Part shown: in pieces, positions 44,561 through 56,778 of the stretch
How positions within the stretch are numbered: the stretch's first letter is position 1
Layout of the letters: each line of letters starts with the position of its first letter
Source of the DNA: Ceratotherium simum simum
Lineage: Eukaryota; Chordata; Mammalia; Perissodactyla; Rhinocerotidae
Length of the DNA: 64,000 nt
Reading direction: 5' to 3'
NCBI RefSeq assembly: GCF_000283155.1
Contig: NW_004454197.1
Span: 14,805,329 to 14,869,328 of the forward strand
Notes under the pieces: generated by a model
What the model saw: only the letters and a program-made list of their open reading frames with translations
Database searches by the model: none
Told to the model about the DNA's origin: nothing
Made by a program: the position numbers and the translations under genes

Positions 44561-44839
44561 TAAACGGAAAGGCACACTTGAGTATTTTGGGTTAGAGTAG
44601 TATAAAATTAGAAATTCTGAATAAAGTCAAATATCTTAGAAAAGATACTTGATAACATATACACAAGAAAACCATAGACTGGTATAAAAAAGAGTTACTT
44701 TTAAGATAGCTATTTGAGCTATCTTAAAATCTCAAAATATTTACTTAGTAATGTGACCAGCAGCTAATACTTTATTACTCCTGGTCTTTCTCCTCTTATC
44801 CCCAAATCTGCTAGACCTTCAGTCTTTCTCCTCTCAGCT

Positions 44840-45660
44840 CATGGCCTTTCTACTCTTCCAGTTTTCCAGGCCTAAAATCTTGGTGTCATTCTTGAGCACT
44901 CCTTCCTTCCTTCTCATATTCCATATCCTATCTGTTTGCAAATCCTGTTGGTTCTACCTTCAAAATATATCCAGAACCCACGCACTTCTCACTACCTCTC
45001 ACTACCTCACATCTTTTGCCTCGATTACTGAAAGAGCCTAAGTGGTCTCCCTGCTTCTACCTTTGTCCACCTACAATATATTCTCAACACAGCAGTCAGA
45101 GTAGTGATAAAAAGCATAGTAGACACATCAGTTCTCTGTTCAAAACCCTCAATGGCTCCCCAACTCACTCAGAGTGAAAGCTGAAGTCTACAGTGGCCCA
45201 CAAGACTTCAACTCCTCCACTCCAGCCACACTGGCCTCCTTGTTCCTTAACATGCAGACATGGCTCTGCTGTAGGGCTTTTGCATTTGCAGGTCCCCCTG
45301 TCTATAACATTCCTCCCCAAGATGTCTGTATGATTTGCTACCTTTACCTTTTCCAAAGGCTTACTCAAATATCCCTTTCTTATTCACAGTGTTCTTGCTC
45401 ACCCTATTTAAATTGTAATCCCATCCTCATCCCTGGCACTCTTATCCTCCTTCCGTGATTTTTTTTTTTCTTTTTTAGCACTTGTCATCCTGTAACTTGA
45501 TATATAATTTATTATTTATTTTATTGCCTGCCACCTGCTCCAGAACGTATGCTCCATAAAGGCAGTGGTGTTAGTCTATTTTTTCACTCTGTATTTCTAG
45601 CACCTACAACAGTGCTTGGCACACAGCTGGTACTAAATAAATATTTACTGAGGGAATGAC
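44840..45660 (+). mobile_element. long L2 3' region
   Basis: One of the best L2 copies here: CCACACTGGCCTCCTTGTTC, GCACTTGTCATCCTGTAACT, then CAGTGCTTGGCACACAGCTG and AAATAAATATTTACTGAGGG. Confidence 0.8.
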
Positions 45661-46634
45661 TGAATATAGCAGAAGGAATTAAAACATTATGCCAATTCCT
45701 TTTACTTTCAGATACAAACGAGACTTTCCCAAAAGGGCTGTGCTGTGGATAAACCATTCCATTTCCCTATCTCAACACAACTGAAATGATACAAAAACCA
45801 CACCACTTCCTTTTGCTAACTATGAGCCCTGAGGCGTGTCAAGATCCAGTGAGGAAAATTTTCCACTGTTTTCACTGCATATACTCAAGTTTGAGATGTA
45901 AATTAAAAGATCTTAAGAATGGCTTATATAAGTAAACATCACTTCCCAAGATCTAAAATACTGCTTAAGGCAAACAATGGCTTGGGTTATACTCTGACAG
46001 TACCACATAGTTATAGCAAGTTAAATAATTATGGAAATAATCACAGACAAAAAGAAAATACAGTCCTTTCTTTGGTACAAACAATGTGGTCTGACAAAGG
46101 GAACTTCAAAGCACTATCTAAACTCAACTGCAATCTTTCACTAAGTAGACACAAGTCAGGGTTCAAAGGTAATATTTATACGTAAATTGTAAGTCACCAA
46201 AGGCCCTGAATAACACCAGAGAGTGGTAAAATCAGATCATTGAAAATTCTTCCCTGACAAGCATGAACCATAAACTACAGGAAACTAAATCTTGCACACC
46301 TGTAGGTCTAAGAAAGAACACCCTCAAGATTACAAATTCCAGCTTATTACTGTGAAGCACTTGGAAATCCAGGAAAAGTCTTCCCCCTAGTGAAGGAAAC
46401 ATCTACTCTTTATTTTCTTCACTCTGTCAGCACATCTCTTCAGGGTGAAATGTGCTGGGTTAGAGTATTTTCATCAAGTTCTGTGGCATGGGATGGACTG
46501 GACACTCACGCGTCCTTTTTTTCCTTTTAGTATCTTTCTTTCAGTTCTGATATCTAGTTTAAATACTAGACATCTAGATTTAACTAGGTAAGTTAAATAT
46601 CAACTTATATTTTTATTTTTAAAGAAAGGATTGT

Positions 46635-46800
46635 AAGTAACATAGTCTTAGAGTCAGGTGACCTAGGATTCAGTTCAAATTCTGCCTTACCTGGCTAGCC
46701 AATCTTGGCCAACTCACTTCCCTCTCTGAGCCTGAGTGTCTTCATCTGTAAAATAAATGATACCATGAAGTCTTCCACCTCTCACATCCTAAGATTCTAT
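46635..46800 (-). mobile_element. MIR SINE
   Basis: CACTTCCCTCTCTGAGCCTG, then CTTCATCTGTAAAATAAATG. Confidence 0.7.
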
Positions 46801-46999
46801 GAACTACACTCACTGAATACAGTGCTTCAAAGACTTCACCTAACAATTACCTAGATGCTGAGTAAAGCAGGGCAAATACCACTGAAGTACCACCTTCTCC
46901 CTCTGAGGTAACCACTATGCTGAATATGGTATTTAACCCTCATGTCCTTATATGCTTTTACTACATGTGGTATATATCCCAAACAGTACACAGCATTGC

Positions 47000-47740
47000 T
47001 TTGCATACTGTTAATTTTCTATAGATATATAAAAATTGTATTGTTCTATATGCATATTTTTATAATTTGCTTATATTCCACTCAACATTGTGATTTCCAT
47101 GATGGATATATATAGTTCCTTTTAATTCATTTTCTTTGTTATATAGTGCTCCATCCTATGAATATCTTATAGCTGTATTTATCCATTCTCCTGTTGATGG
47201 ACATTTTAGGTTGTTTCCATATTTTGGTATTATAAGCAACTGCTGCAATAAAACTTGAATGACGCTTTTGTTGTTTTTGCTGTCTGGGCAAATAAATCTG
47301 TAGTATAGATTCCCAGAAGTGGGATTCTGGGTCTAACGGTACTTTTGGTAGATATTTTGGTACTCTCCATTGGGACTGTACCATTTTGCATTTCCAAATG
47401 CACAACATCGACAAAAGGACAATTTTTAAACACTCCTGAAGGACAAAGAATAAACTTTAACACATGGAAAGATATACTGCATTCCGTATAGAAAGCCTGA
47501 ATATCATGTATGTCAACTCTTCCTAAGTTAATTATAAATTTAATGATATTCTTTATCACATTAAAGTTCCCTTCTATTTTTAGTTTGCCAAGAGTTTTCA
47601 TCATGGGGGGTTGAATTTCATCAAGTGCTTTTTCTCCATCTAGTGACATGATCACAGTGTTTTCCTCCTTCAATGTGTTAATGGATAAATTAATTAGTAA
47701 TAATCCATAGTAAGAGCTTTCTTAAAGAGTAAACCATTTG
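47000..47740 (-). mobile_element. old L1 (L1M), downstream part of a split copy
   Basis: Minus-strand L1: CTGTTGATGGACATTTTAGG, AGTGGGATTCTGGGTCTAAC and ATCTAGTGACATGATCACAG. The 47140-47700 open stretch read on the minus strand is the broken ORF2 end, not a gene. Confidence 0.72.
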
Positions 47741-47754
47741 TGTTTTTAAAAATG

Positions 47755-48240
47755 TCCAGAAATTCTTTCATATTCCTCTTTTCAAGAGGTGGAACCTAAT
47801 TACTTTGAGTGTGGGCTAGACTGAGTGACTCCCTTCTAATAAACAGAATAAAGTGAAAGTGACAGAGTATGACTTCTGAGGCTAGGTCTTAAAAGGCAAT
47901 ACCGCTTTCTCCTGGCTCTCTTGGATCATGCACTCTGGGGAAAGCCAGCTGCCATGGTGTTGAAGACATTCAAGGAGTTGTGGAGAGGCCCACGAGGTGA
48001 GGACCTAAGGCCTCCTGCCAACAGCCATGAGAGTGTGCCATCTTGGAGGTGGATCCTCCTGCCACCAAGCTTTCAGAGAAATGCAGCCCCTGCTGACATC
48101 TTAACTATAATCTCATGAGATATCCTGAGCCAAAACCACTCAGTAAACTACTCTTGAATTTCTGTAAATTAATTTAAGTTTTTGTTGTTTTAAGTCCCTA
48201 AGTTTTGGAATAAACTATTATGCAGCAATAATTAACACAG
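47755..48240 (+). mobile_element. MLT1-type LTR
   Basis: MLT1 landmarks: CTCTTGGATCATGCACTCTG, AAAGCCAGCTGCCATG, AGGCCTCCTGCCAACAGCC and TTGTTTTAAGTCCCTAAGTT. Inserted within a minus-strand L1 that resumes near 49000. Confidence 0.78.
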
Positions 48241-48990
48241 TATCGTGGGATTCCCAGGATACACTCAATTTTGTCATTATTGAATAATAAATAATTTGGT
48301 CTCTGTCCCTGGTTCCCAGGAGAGAACCTCTAAATTCTTGGAATTTCCTGGGTAACAGGACTGTCTTTGTTCTTCATGAGCCTCGTGGATCATACCTGAG
48401 ATTATGCTAATGGATAACTCAGGATAGAGTATGGTCACCAGAAAGACCAACCATGTGCTTAAAGGGCTGGGGCTTAGAACCAGCCAGACCTTCTAGGAGG
48501 GGATAGGGCTGAAGACTGAGTTCAATTACACGGCCAATTATTCAATCATGCCTACACAATGAAACTCCAATAAAAACTCTGTACACCATGACTCAGATAA
48601 GCTGCCTGGCTGATGAACATATCAATGTGCTGGGCAGGATGACACGCCCTGATCGATTCTAGGGGGAGAGGGCATGGAAGCTCCATATGGAACCCTCCCA
48701 GACCTCACCCTACGTGTCTCTCATTTGGCTGTTCTCAAGCTTATCCTTTATAATAAAACTATCATAGTAAGTATACCACTTTCTTGAGTTCTATGAATCA
48801 TTTTAGTGAACTCCCAAATCTGAGGGGGATTGCAGTCAGTTTGCAGAAGTTACTCAGAAGTACTCAGAAGTGGCCTAGGGACCCCTAAACACGTGATTGG
48901 TGTCTCAAGCGAGGGCAGTCTTGTTGGGGACTGTGCCCTTAAACCTGTGGAGTCTGACACTAACTCTGGGTAGGTTGTGTCAGAATTGTA
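48240..48990 (+). mobile_element. solitary endogenous-retrovirus LTR, family uncertain
   Basis: About 750 bp with LTR character: an AATAAA-type signal (CAATAAAAACTCTGTACACC), a second TAATAAAACT, and a closing GGTGTCTCAAGCGAGGGCAG-to-TGGAGTCTGACACTAACTC segment that I associate with ERVL-type LTRs. It sits with an MLT1 LTR inside a disrupted minus-strand L1. Confidence 0.5.
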
Positions 48991-49263
48991 CTACAGTATT
49001 GTAGACATGATTTTGTTTAAATACACTACTGTTGTTTTGCTAATATTTTGTTAGAGTTTGCATCTATGTTCATAAGTAAGACTGGCCCACAATTTTTTCT
49101 CATATCATCTATTTCTGGTTTTGGTATCAAGGTGATACCAGCTACATAGAATAAGCTGAGGCACTTTCCTTATTTTGCTATTCTCTGGAACAGTCTGTGT
49201 AAATTTAGACATATCTACCACTTGAACAGGTTGATAGAACTCACCTTTAAAACCATCTGGGCC

Positions 49264-49338
49264 GTACACCTGAAATTTTTACAATGTTATAAACCAATGT
49301 TACTGCAATAAACAAAAAATTAAAAAAAATAAATAAAT
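49264..49338 (+). mobile_element. 75-bp L1 3'-tail insertion
   Basis: GTACACCTGAAATTTTTACA through ACTGCAATAAAC plus an A-rich tail matches the last bases of the L1 3' UTR. Perfect flanking duplication AAAACCATCTGGGCC (49249-49263 and 49339-49353). Confidence 0.85.
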
Positions 49339-49561
49339 AAAACCATCTGGGCCAAAGGCTTATCTGTGAATGTATGGGAAGGGGCAGATCTTTCACTACA
49401 AATTAAACTTCTCTAATAATTACAGAAATATCCAGGTTTTCTACTGAGTCAGAGTCAATTTTATCAGGTTATATTTTTCAGAAACTGTTTTATTTAAACT
49501 GTAAAATTTTATCAGCATAAAGTTATTCAAGGTATTCTTTTATTTTAAAAAAAATCTGTTC

Positions 49562-49757
49562 GGGGCTGGTCCAGTGGTGTAGTGGTTAAGTTTGTGTGTT
49601 CCACTTTGGCGGCCCAGGGTTCGCAGGTTCGGATCCTGGGCGCAGACCTATACACCCTCATCAAGCCATGCTGTGGCAGTATCCCATACACAAAACAGAG
49701 GAAGATGCGCACAGATGTTAGTAATCTTCCTTACCAAAAAAATAAAAATAAAAATAA
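49562..49757 (+). mobile_element. ERE SINE, GATGTTAGC-tail type, tail shortened
   Basis: Head GGGGCTGGTCCAGTGGTG; internal deletion in the tail, then an AAATA-rich end. Confidence 0.88.
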
Positions 49758-49954
49758 ATTTTTAAAGTCTCTTCTATATCTGAAGTTACATCCCCCTTTA
49801 CAACCCCAATGCTATTTGTGCTTTCTGGGTTTTTCTTGATCAACTGTTCATATGGTTTGTTTATTTTATCAGCCTTTTCAAGAAATCAACTTTCAGCTTT
49901 GTTAATCCTCTCCACTGTATCTTAAAAAATATTTTTTTTCATTAATTTCAAACC

Positions 49955-50145
49955 CCAATTCTATCACTTACTACTAGAATCTTGGATAAGTTTCTCTCTG
50001 CGCCTCAGTTTTATCATCTGTAAAGTGGCAATAATCACAGTACCTACCTCTCAGGGTTGTAAAGATAAACGAGATAACCTGTGTAAAGCACAGGGAACAG
50101 TACTTGGTATACAGTGAGCGCTCTACAAGTGTTAGCTTTTATCTT
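49955..50145 (-). mobile_element. MIR SINE
   Basis: GCGCCTCAGTTTTATCATCT, then CTACCTCTCAGGGTTGTAAA. Confidence 0.78.
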
Positions 50146-50410
50146 TATCATCTAGTTTACTTTACTTGAATTTATTCTGTTGTTCTTTTCCTAATTTAAA
50201 TTAGGATGCTTAGCTTATTTTTTAAATTTTTTAATATGAGTACATAAGGCTTCAATGTGTCACACAAGTTTTAATATGTCCTAATTTTCTTTATTGTTTA
50301 GTTCTAGCTGTTTTCCGATTTGCATTATCATTTTATTTTTGACCTGTAGGATTTACAGAAGTATGTTTTTAAATTTCTAAACATGGGTTTGTATATACTG
50401 TTTGTTGTTC

Positions 50411-50623
50411 TTTTTTTGTTTTTTAATTTTTGTGGGGTTTTTTTGGTGAGGAAGATTAGTCCTGAGCTAACATCTGTGCCCATCTTCCTCTATTTTGTAT
50501 GTGGGTCACCACCACAGCATGGCTGACGAGTGGTGTAGGTCCACGCCTGGGATCCGAACCTGTGAACCCAGGCCGCCGAAGCAGAATGCACCAAACTTAA
50601 CCAGCATGCCACAGGGCCGGCCC
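50411..50623 (-). mobile_element. ERE SINE, GATGTTAGC-tail type
   Basis: Reversed body ending CAGGGCCGGCCCC; tail module partly missing. Duplication unclear. Confidence 0.88.
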
Positions 50624-50886
50624 CTGTTATTCATTTTTAATTTAAGTGCATTTGTTGACAGAAAATATGGTTGATATGATTATTTGGAATGTATTAGAAT
50701 TTGCTGTACAGCCTACCAAATGGTCACTTTTAATAAAATCCTAACTTCTAAAACCAAATCTAACTTCCAAAACCAAATGACCATGTCATGCTCTCTGCTT
50801 AAAAATCTATAAATATTCTCATTGCATAGGATGGAATTAGCAAGACATAAAAGAATTGTTATGATCTGGCCTCTGCTGGGCTTTCT

Positions 50887-51102
50887 TTTTTTTTTTTTTA
50901 AAGATTTTATTTATTTTATTTTTTCCCCCCAAAGCCCCAGTAGATAGTTGTATGTCATAGCTGCACATCCTTCTAGCTGCTGTATGTGGGACTCGGCCTC
51001 AGGATGGACGGAGAAGTGGTGCCTCGGTGCGCGCCCGGAATCCGAACCCGGGCCACCAGCATCAGAGCGCGCGCACTTCACCACCAAGCCATGGGGCCGG
51101 CC
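50887..51102 (-). mobile_element. ERE SINE, CAACTAGAAGG-tail type
   Basis: Perfect 16-bp duplication CTCTGCTGGGCTTTCT (50871-50886, 51103-51118). Confidence 0.94.
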
Positions 51103-51119
51103 CTCTGCTGGGCTTTCTA

Positions 51120-51605
51120 ACACCATCATCCCACTCCTCCACACCCTTACAATGCTCCAACTCCCCTGAGATCACTATAGCTTCTCTATCTGTACCAGCA
51201 TTCCCTTTTAGACTTCCATTCCTTTGCACATCCTCTGTGCTCTTCCTTCTGTTTTTCATCAGGTTAACTATAATTCATTCTTTAAGACTTGATCTATGAG
51301 GAATCTTTGTAAGCAATCCCTGATCCCTACGCATCACGCTGAGTGAGGTGTCCCATCTGTACTTCTAGTGTACCCAGAACATGCACCATAGCTGCTTCAC
51401 AGCTCCTGACTAACATTCATTCAAAAACTATTTATTAATTACTTGGTACATGCTCCACACTGATTATACGACAGTAAATGAACAGACAGGATGCCTCCTC
51501 TTTTAGGGCTTATTTAGTCAGGTTATTTTTTTGACTTATCTTGCAGCACGTGTAAGCTCCATTTTCTACCACATCACTAAGTAAAGCAATAAATGTTCAA
51601 TAAAT
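51120..51605 (+). mobile_element. L2 3' region
   Basis: L2-like text ending AAGCAATAAATGTTCAATAAATG; a SINE (51612) inserted into its terminal ATGA repeat. Confidence 0.55.
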
Positions 51606-51611
51606 GAATGA

Positions 51612-51854
51612 GGGGCTGGCCAGGTGGCGCAAGCGGTTAAGTGCCGCACGCTCTGCTGCGGCGGCCCGGGGTTCGCCAGTTCCGATCTCGGGCGTGCACC
51701 GTCGCACTGCTTGGCAAGCCATGCTGTGGCGGCGTCTCATATAAAGTGGAGGAAGATGGGAACGGATGTTAGCCCAGGGCCAGTCTTCCTCAGCAAAAAA
51801 AGAGGAGGATTGGCAGATGTTAGCACAGGGCTGATCTCCTCACAAAAAAAAAAA
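51612..51854 (+). mobile_element. ERE SINE, GATGTTAGC-tail type
   Basis: Perfect duplication AAATGAATGA (51602-51611, 51855-51864), at the end of an L2. Confidence 0.93.
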
Positions 51855-51974
51855 AAATGAATGAAAGGAATAAAAATATTAATATCTTAAGGAAAATATA
51901 TTTGGGGAATTAAACCAACTATAAAATCACATAATATACTCTAATAGCTCTTTATAAGTATACATGCATTTCCA

Positions 51975-52193
51975 GGGGCCGGGCTGGTGGCATAGCGGTT
52001 AAATGCGCACGCTCCGCTGCAGCAGCCTGGTGTTGGCAGGTTCGGATCCCGGGCACACACTGACACACCGCTTCTCAAGCCATGCTGTGGCTGCGTCCCA
52101 TATAAAGTAGAGGAAGAAGGGCACAGATGTCAGCCCAGGGCTAACCTTCCTCACAAAAAATAAAATAAAATAATAAAATAAAATAAAATAAAA
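51975..52193 (+). mobile_element. ERE SINE, GATGTTAGC-tail type, with AAAAT-repeat tail
   Basis: Tail has become (AAAAT)n. Duplication ATGCATTTCCA / ATGCATCTCCA (51964-51974, 52194-52204). Confidence 0.92.
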
Positions 52194-52489
52194 ATGCATC
52201 TCCAACCCTTACAGTCACAGCCAGTTACTACTAACCCAACAATTTCTATCCAAGTACTAGCTCAAGAACTTCGCTCCCATAATCACCAGCCTCTGGTGGT
52301 TTCCAGATGTCAAAGAAAAGAAATTCAGATCCAAGTCATGAAATAGGGAACTTTAGTATACTTAAGTATACTCAAAAGCCCTCTTCCCAAAATATTTCTG
52401 GCTTATTCTATATTTTGAATGATCTTAGCTCTAAGTTTATTAGCTTCTTCTTATAATGCTATTTTATATACTATGAAATAAGAAATCTG

Positions 52490-52600
52490 ATATGTTCTAC
52501 ATACTTCACATATATTAACTCATTGAATCCTCATATTAACTTTATGAGGAAAGTATTCTCATTATGCATAATTTTATAAGAATGAATCTGAAAATCAAGA
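52490..52600 (+). mobile_element. MIR SINE fragment
   Basis: TATTAACTCATTGAATCCTC, then TTATGAGGAAAGTATTCTC. Confidence 0.5.
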
Positions 52601-52912
52601 AGCAGTGCAGGATTTTTTAATAAAGATATTAGATACCAACATTAACTCAAGAGGGAGTAGGATACATAACTAGATCAATAATCTGACTATAAAGTGGAAG
52701 TCAGCGAGATGGAAACGGAAAGGTGGTGAGGAGGGCAATGGAGTGGGAGGGGAGTGAAGAGGAACTTAGGCTTTGGTGTATACTGCCCAAAATTTTATAT
52801 AAGAACTTATTCATGTCTTGCTTACAATTCATTTAAAGAAAACTCAGCAATCAGAGCAAAAGCTAAGCTTAAAATCAGAACAGGTGGCTTTACTTAAGCA
52901 GAACTAATAGAG

Positions 52913-52925
52913 GAGACTGGGTGAC
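52913..52925 (+). repeat. target-site duplication, left copy (ATP5MF retrocopy)
   Basis: GAGACTGGGTGAC, matched with one change by GAGAGTGGGTGAC at 53366-53378 after the A-rich tail. The pair defines the retrocopy as 52926-53365. Confidence 0.8.
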
Positions 52926-52934
52926 AACACCTAG

Positions 52935-53201
52935 ATGGCATCAGTGGTACCAGTGAAGGAGAAGGAACTCAAAGATGTCAAAATAAAGGAGCTGCCAAAC
53001 TGGATATTGATGCAAGATTTCGCCCCCAAAGGCATTGCTGGAGCATTTTGAAGAGGTTACTACCACTATGACAACAAGTATGTCAGTATGAAGAAAGAGA
53101 GCATCCCTGGTGTTTCTACGATGCTGTCAGCTGACATGCTTTTCAACTTTTGCTTCCCTTACAAGGAACTCAAACATGAACAGCTATGCAAGAACCACTG
53201 A
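52935..53201 (+). pseudogene. ATP5MF: ATP5MF (ATP5J2) processed pseudogene
   Basis: Intronless copy of the mRNA for subunit f of the mitochondrial ATP synthase F0 part. The 89-codon frame matches the 88-residue short isoform throughout: start MASVVPVKEKELKDVK, then ELPNWILM, RGYY and ELKHEQLCKNH before TGA. A premature TGA at codon 39 (53049-53051) and several unlikely substitutions show it is not functional. An A-rich tail follows near 53350, and flanking duplications GAGACTGGGTGAC (52913-52925) and GAGAGTGGGTGAC (53366-53378) mark L1-mediated insertion. It lies antisense in BMPR1A intron 2. No introns and no promoter were seen. Confidence 0.9.
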
Positions 53202-53379
53202 AAAGGGCCCAGCGTGAAGGATGCACTCTGTATTCTTTACCATGACCTTCTTTGACCTGCACCTCTCCTTGAGGAGCTCAATCTTCACGGAATCCTTTCA
53301 TATCCTAAGTGAGAATTAATGCCCAATGAAAAATGATTGGTCGATTTTAAAAATAAAGAAAAGAAGAGAGTGGGTGACT

Positions 53380-55245
53380 CAGAAGTAAAACTGGGTGGCA
53401 GCCAGTTTTGATTAGGACCTAGAGGAGAAGACACTCTCAGCAGCTCAAGCTCCAGTGCAGGCTGCTTTGAGCTCAGACTCAACAGACTCAAAGGTACTAG
53501 AGATATCTATGGTATCTCTAGCCATGCAGATTCTTCGGCAAGTTCCAACAGGAGAGTTGCAGCACAGACCTCCAGATTTTTTGAAGCAAGGACACGACTT
53601 CCATAACACTGCATAAAAACTGTAGCTCCTGGCGTGATAGTTGGCCCTAGTAGAGAACCCAATCATGGAACATCAAGCATTTGGTGACCAGAGCTACCCA
53701 TCATGATCTATTAAGTCACGAGGTCAGGTGCAGCAGCAATCCACCATATGATGGAAAAGGTATATTTATAATAGGATCTAGGCAAGTCCAGAGAGCGCTA
53801 GTAAACTATAAGAGGTGGCCCAGAACCTCATGTCACCTACCCTTATACAACACTGATGTCTTTACTTCTGCTCACATCAATGCCTTTATGGTAGGTTCCT
53901 AATGACCAATGACAAAAAACAAAAACCTGGGGCCTGGTTAACAGGTTCAAGTCAAAAATGGACTGCTACTGCTCTACAGCCCTACTTGGCTGGCTCTGAA
54001 AGATAATGATGAGGCAGAAATTCTCTAAGTGGGTACAGTGAAAGGAATAGTGACCACAGAAGAAAAAACATGGACTTCTCAGAAGTGGCGAATGGTAGGG
54101 CTGATTAGTTCGAGGGATGGAAGGAGCAAAATAAGAAAGTAAGAGACAAGAAATCTGGAGAAGAGGCATGTTCATGGTTCTACGGGAGTTGGTACAAAGT
54201 GTCACTCTTTGTGTCTTATGTTAATGCCCACTACAAAGCACCAACTACAGATGGGATGACTTGTTAGTGGATGTCAGCCACCTTCTGCTCTCGGCTACCC
54301 TCAATGCTTGACCAACAGGGCTGTGAATGGAGGAGCCATAATGACAGAGAGGAAGGCTTTGCACAGCCCCAACAGCATGGACTCCTTCTTATGAAAATGA
54401 TCTGATCACTGCTGCTACAGAATGCCACAATGCTATAGAACCGACACATGCAGGTGCATAACTGACACGTTCTCCACATGTGGGTTTGCCTTCCCGGCCC
54501 ACAGTATACCCCATTGCCAGCACCACTATCCCAAGGTTTACAGAGTATCTTATGGGGAATATCAATTATGGCCTTAGGATCAGCTGCAGTGGTAGGGATT
54601 ACAGCTTGTTTCACTAACCCTCCTGTTTTAGAGATTTCTTTTAGTGATTATAACCAGCCACCACTTTGAAGGGTCAGTGACAGAGTGGACGTAGGGCATG
54701 CGGTAATCTGAGCAATAAAAGGGGTGGACTATAGCAGACACTTGCGGCGCTCTGCAACACATCCCTTGGCCTACCTTTCCTCATTACACTTATGGTGGAC
54801 AGTTCTATGCACTGTCCCACAGCCTCTGACATCAAGTGTGAGCCAAAGCACTGCTCTGTTTTACTCCTCAGGGTTTTCTCCAAACCTAAAGAAGACTGCT
54901 CAGCAGTATGTAGGCACAATCACACAAATGCTAGAGTTAAAGCTCCAAGAGCAACACTCAATTAACAAAAAGACAGAAGTCAATGGCTAAATATCCCAAG
55001 CTCCCTGTCCTTTGGTGGGACGATACTGAGGAACATTCCGAGTCCCCAGGGGGACTGAACTCCAGTGGCCCATAGTGATAACTAGCTCATTAACACACTC
55101 ATGTAACTTTACTCTGTTCTTTTCCCATTCTCTCATTTCCGCTTCTTTGGATCACCTCCCAAATAAACTACCCAGCCATAAGTCCTTTTCTCAGGCTGTA
55201 CTTTCAAAGGAACCCAAACTAAGAAGCGGTGCAGTCAGGACTCAA
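53380..55245 (+). mobile_element. ERVL-class endogenous retrovirus remnant (pol part and 3' LTR end)
   Basis: Degraded class III endogenous retrovirus. Resemblance to ERVL pol runs from the end of reverse transcriptase/RNase H (about 53400-54000) into the integrase N-terminal part (about 54240-54450). A U5-like LTR ending with an AATAAA-containing segment and the closing CCCAAACTAAGAAG lies near 55100-55235. All frames are broken by many stops and frameshifts; none of the open stretches exceeds about 115 codons. No env is seen. Family assignment is from memory of ERVL sequence; it could be a relative such as an MLT2-associated copy. Confidence 0.65.
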
Positions 55246-55289
55246 GCTGAAGCAAGCTGGCTCCACTGCCTATGCTGTTGACAAGAGTG

Positions 55290-55700
55290 TGTTGCCTCCT
55301 TAAAACAGCAGAATGTGGTGGAGTACACAATGGGACACTAAACATAAGTTGGAAGCAGTGAACAAGTGTATACACAGCAACATGGAGAGACCTGAACTTC
55401 CTAACGTTGAAGAAAACAGAGGGAAAAAGGGGCAGAATATTTGTAGCAAAACTTAATTAAGTCAATTAAGCACATACACACACACCAACAACATTATATG
55501 TTTTATAAAGATACATTCATTTAAAGACATAGCAAACAGATTAGTGATTTCCTATGGCAGGAGGAAAGGAAAATGTGAGTGGAGATCAAGAATAAAGGAG
55601 ATACATCAATTGAGGGGCCTTATAAAGAACAAAGATAGTAATTTTACTGTCATAAACTGAAGGTACGATTAACTCAAATTTCTGAACCACAGTCCAAAAC
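55290..55700 (+). mobile_element. old L1 3' UTR fragment
   Basis: CAGCAACATGGAGAGACCTG and GATTAGTGATTTCCTATGGC resemble L1M 3' UTR text. No coding content. Confidence 0.5.
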
Positions 55701-56778
55701 AGAGAGAAAATAAAGGGGAACATACTGTCACTACGTTAAACGGAAAAGTCAGTATTACTTGTCATGAACAGGAGGTTATCAAAATAAATATATAACTATG
55801 AAAATTTTAAAAAATTCACCTGTGTACTACCTAAAATCATTCTGAATACTACCAGTAGTACACGCTCCACACTTTGGGAAACACTGTTGTGACTATTCTG
55901 ATAAGAATGATAGAAGGGATCTTAAAATATATATATAAAATATGTAATATAATACAAATATTAATTAATTTGAGAGCTTATCTAGATTTACGTTAGAGGA
56001 AATAACTTAATAGTTCAATAACAAAGCCTTTTCTTAATGTAAATGCTTTCCTTCCTCGATAATATAATGTTTTCCAGTTTTACAACGTATAATTACAAAA
56101 CAAATAGTGACTACTTTATTTTCAATATACATTGTGGGAATATTTCTAAATATTGCAAAGTCCTAAATCACTCATCAATTAAGAGTTGAAAAGAACTTTA
56201 ATAAAAGCATCGAAACTAGTTAGTTTTATTCTGTGAGGTAACTTACTACTTCATTATCAAGTATTTCTCTAAGGACATTATCATACTAACGCTTATTTGT
56301 TAATGTGGAACCATCAAATTCTGCATAACGAATTTCTTCACAGGTCCCTATTCATGTAACAGGAATTCTATTAAAACAAGATATCATTCTTCAGTAAGAG
56401 TATCAGAATTATACTTGTAGAAATACTTTAAACATTCTTAAATTCTACTAAATCACACACAGCATTTAAAACTATAGCAAAAGAGATGAAAATGATCAGA
56501 AGTTTTTTTTTTTTTTTAGAAGTTTTTATTTCTTCAAAAACTGCTCTTAGGCAGTACTTTGCTTTTTTATCCCTTTCAATATGCTAAGGCTTGAAAAATA
56601 ATGTACAAAAATATTTGTTGTATGTAAACAAATGAAGAGACCAACAACACAGTAGAACATCAATTTTAATGTTTCTTTAAACTTAGAAAACTCGGATCTA
56701 ACTGAATTTGAAGAATTACTTATGTTTGCTATTAACGATGCCCAACATTATCGCTACTATCCAGATAAAAAAATGTGG

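Larger units (their letters stand above)
49010..50400 (-). mobile_element. old L1 (L1M), upstream part of the same split copy
   Basis: Continues the copy at 47000-47740 in L1 order (TTGCTAATATTTTGTTAGAG, TTTTGGTATCAAGGTGATAC, AAACCATCTGGGCC). Interrupted by an L1 tail, a SINE and a MIR. Confidence 0.65.

Noticed and set aside
47230..47673. 147-codon minus-strand open frame
   Set aside because: It lies in an old L1 copy and contains recognisable L1 ORF2 remnants; no sign of a host gene.
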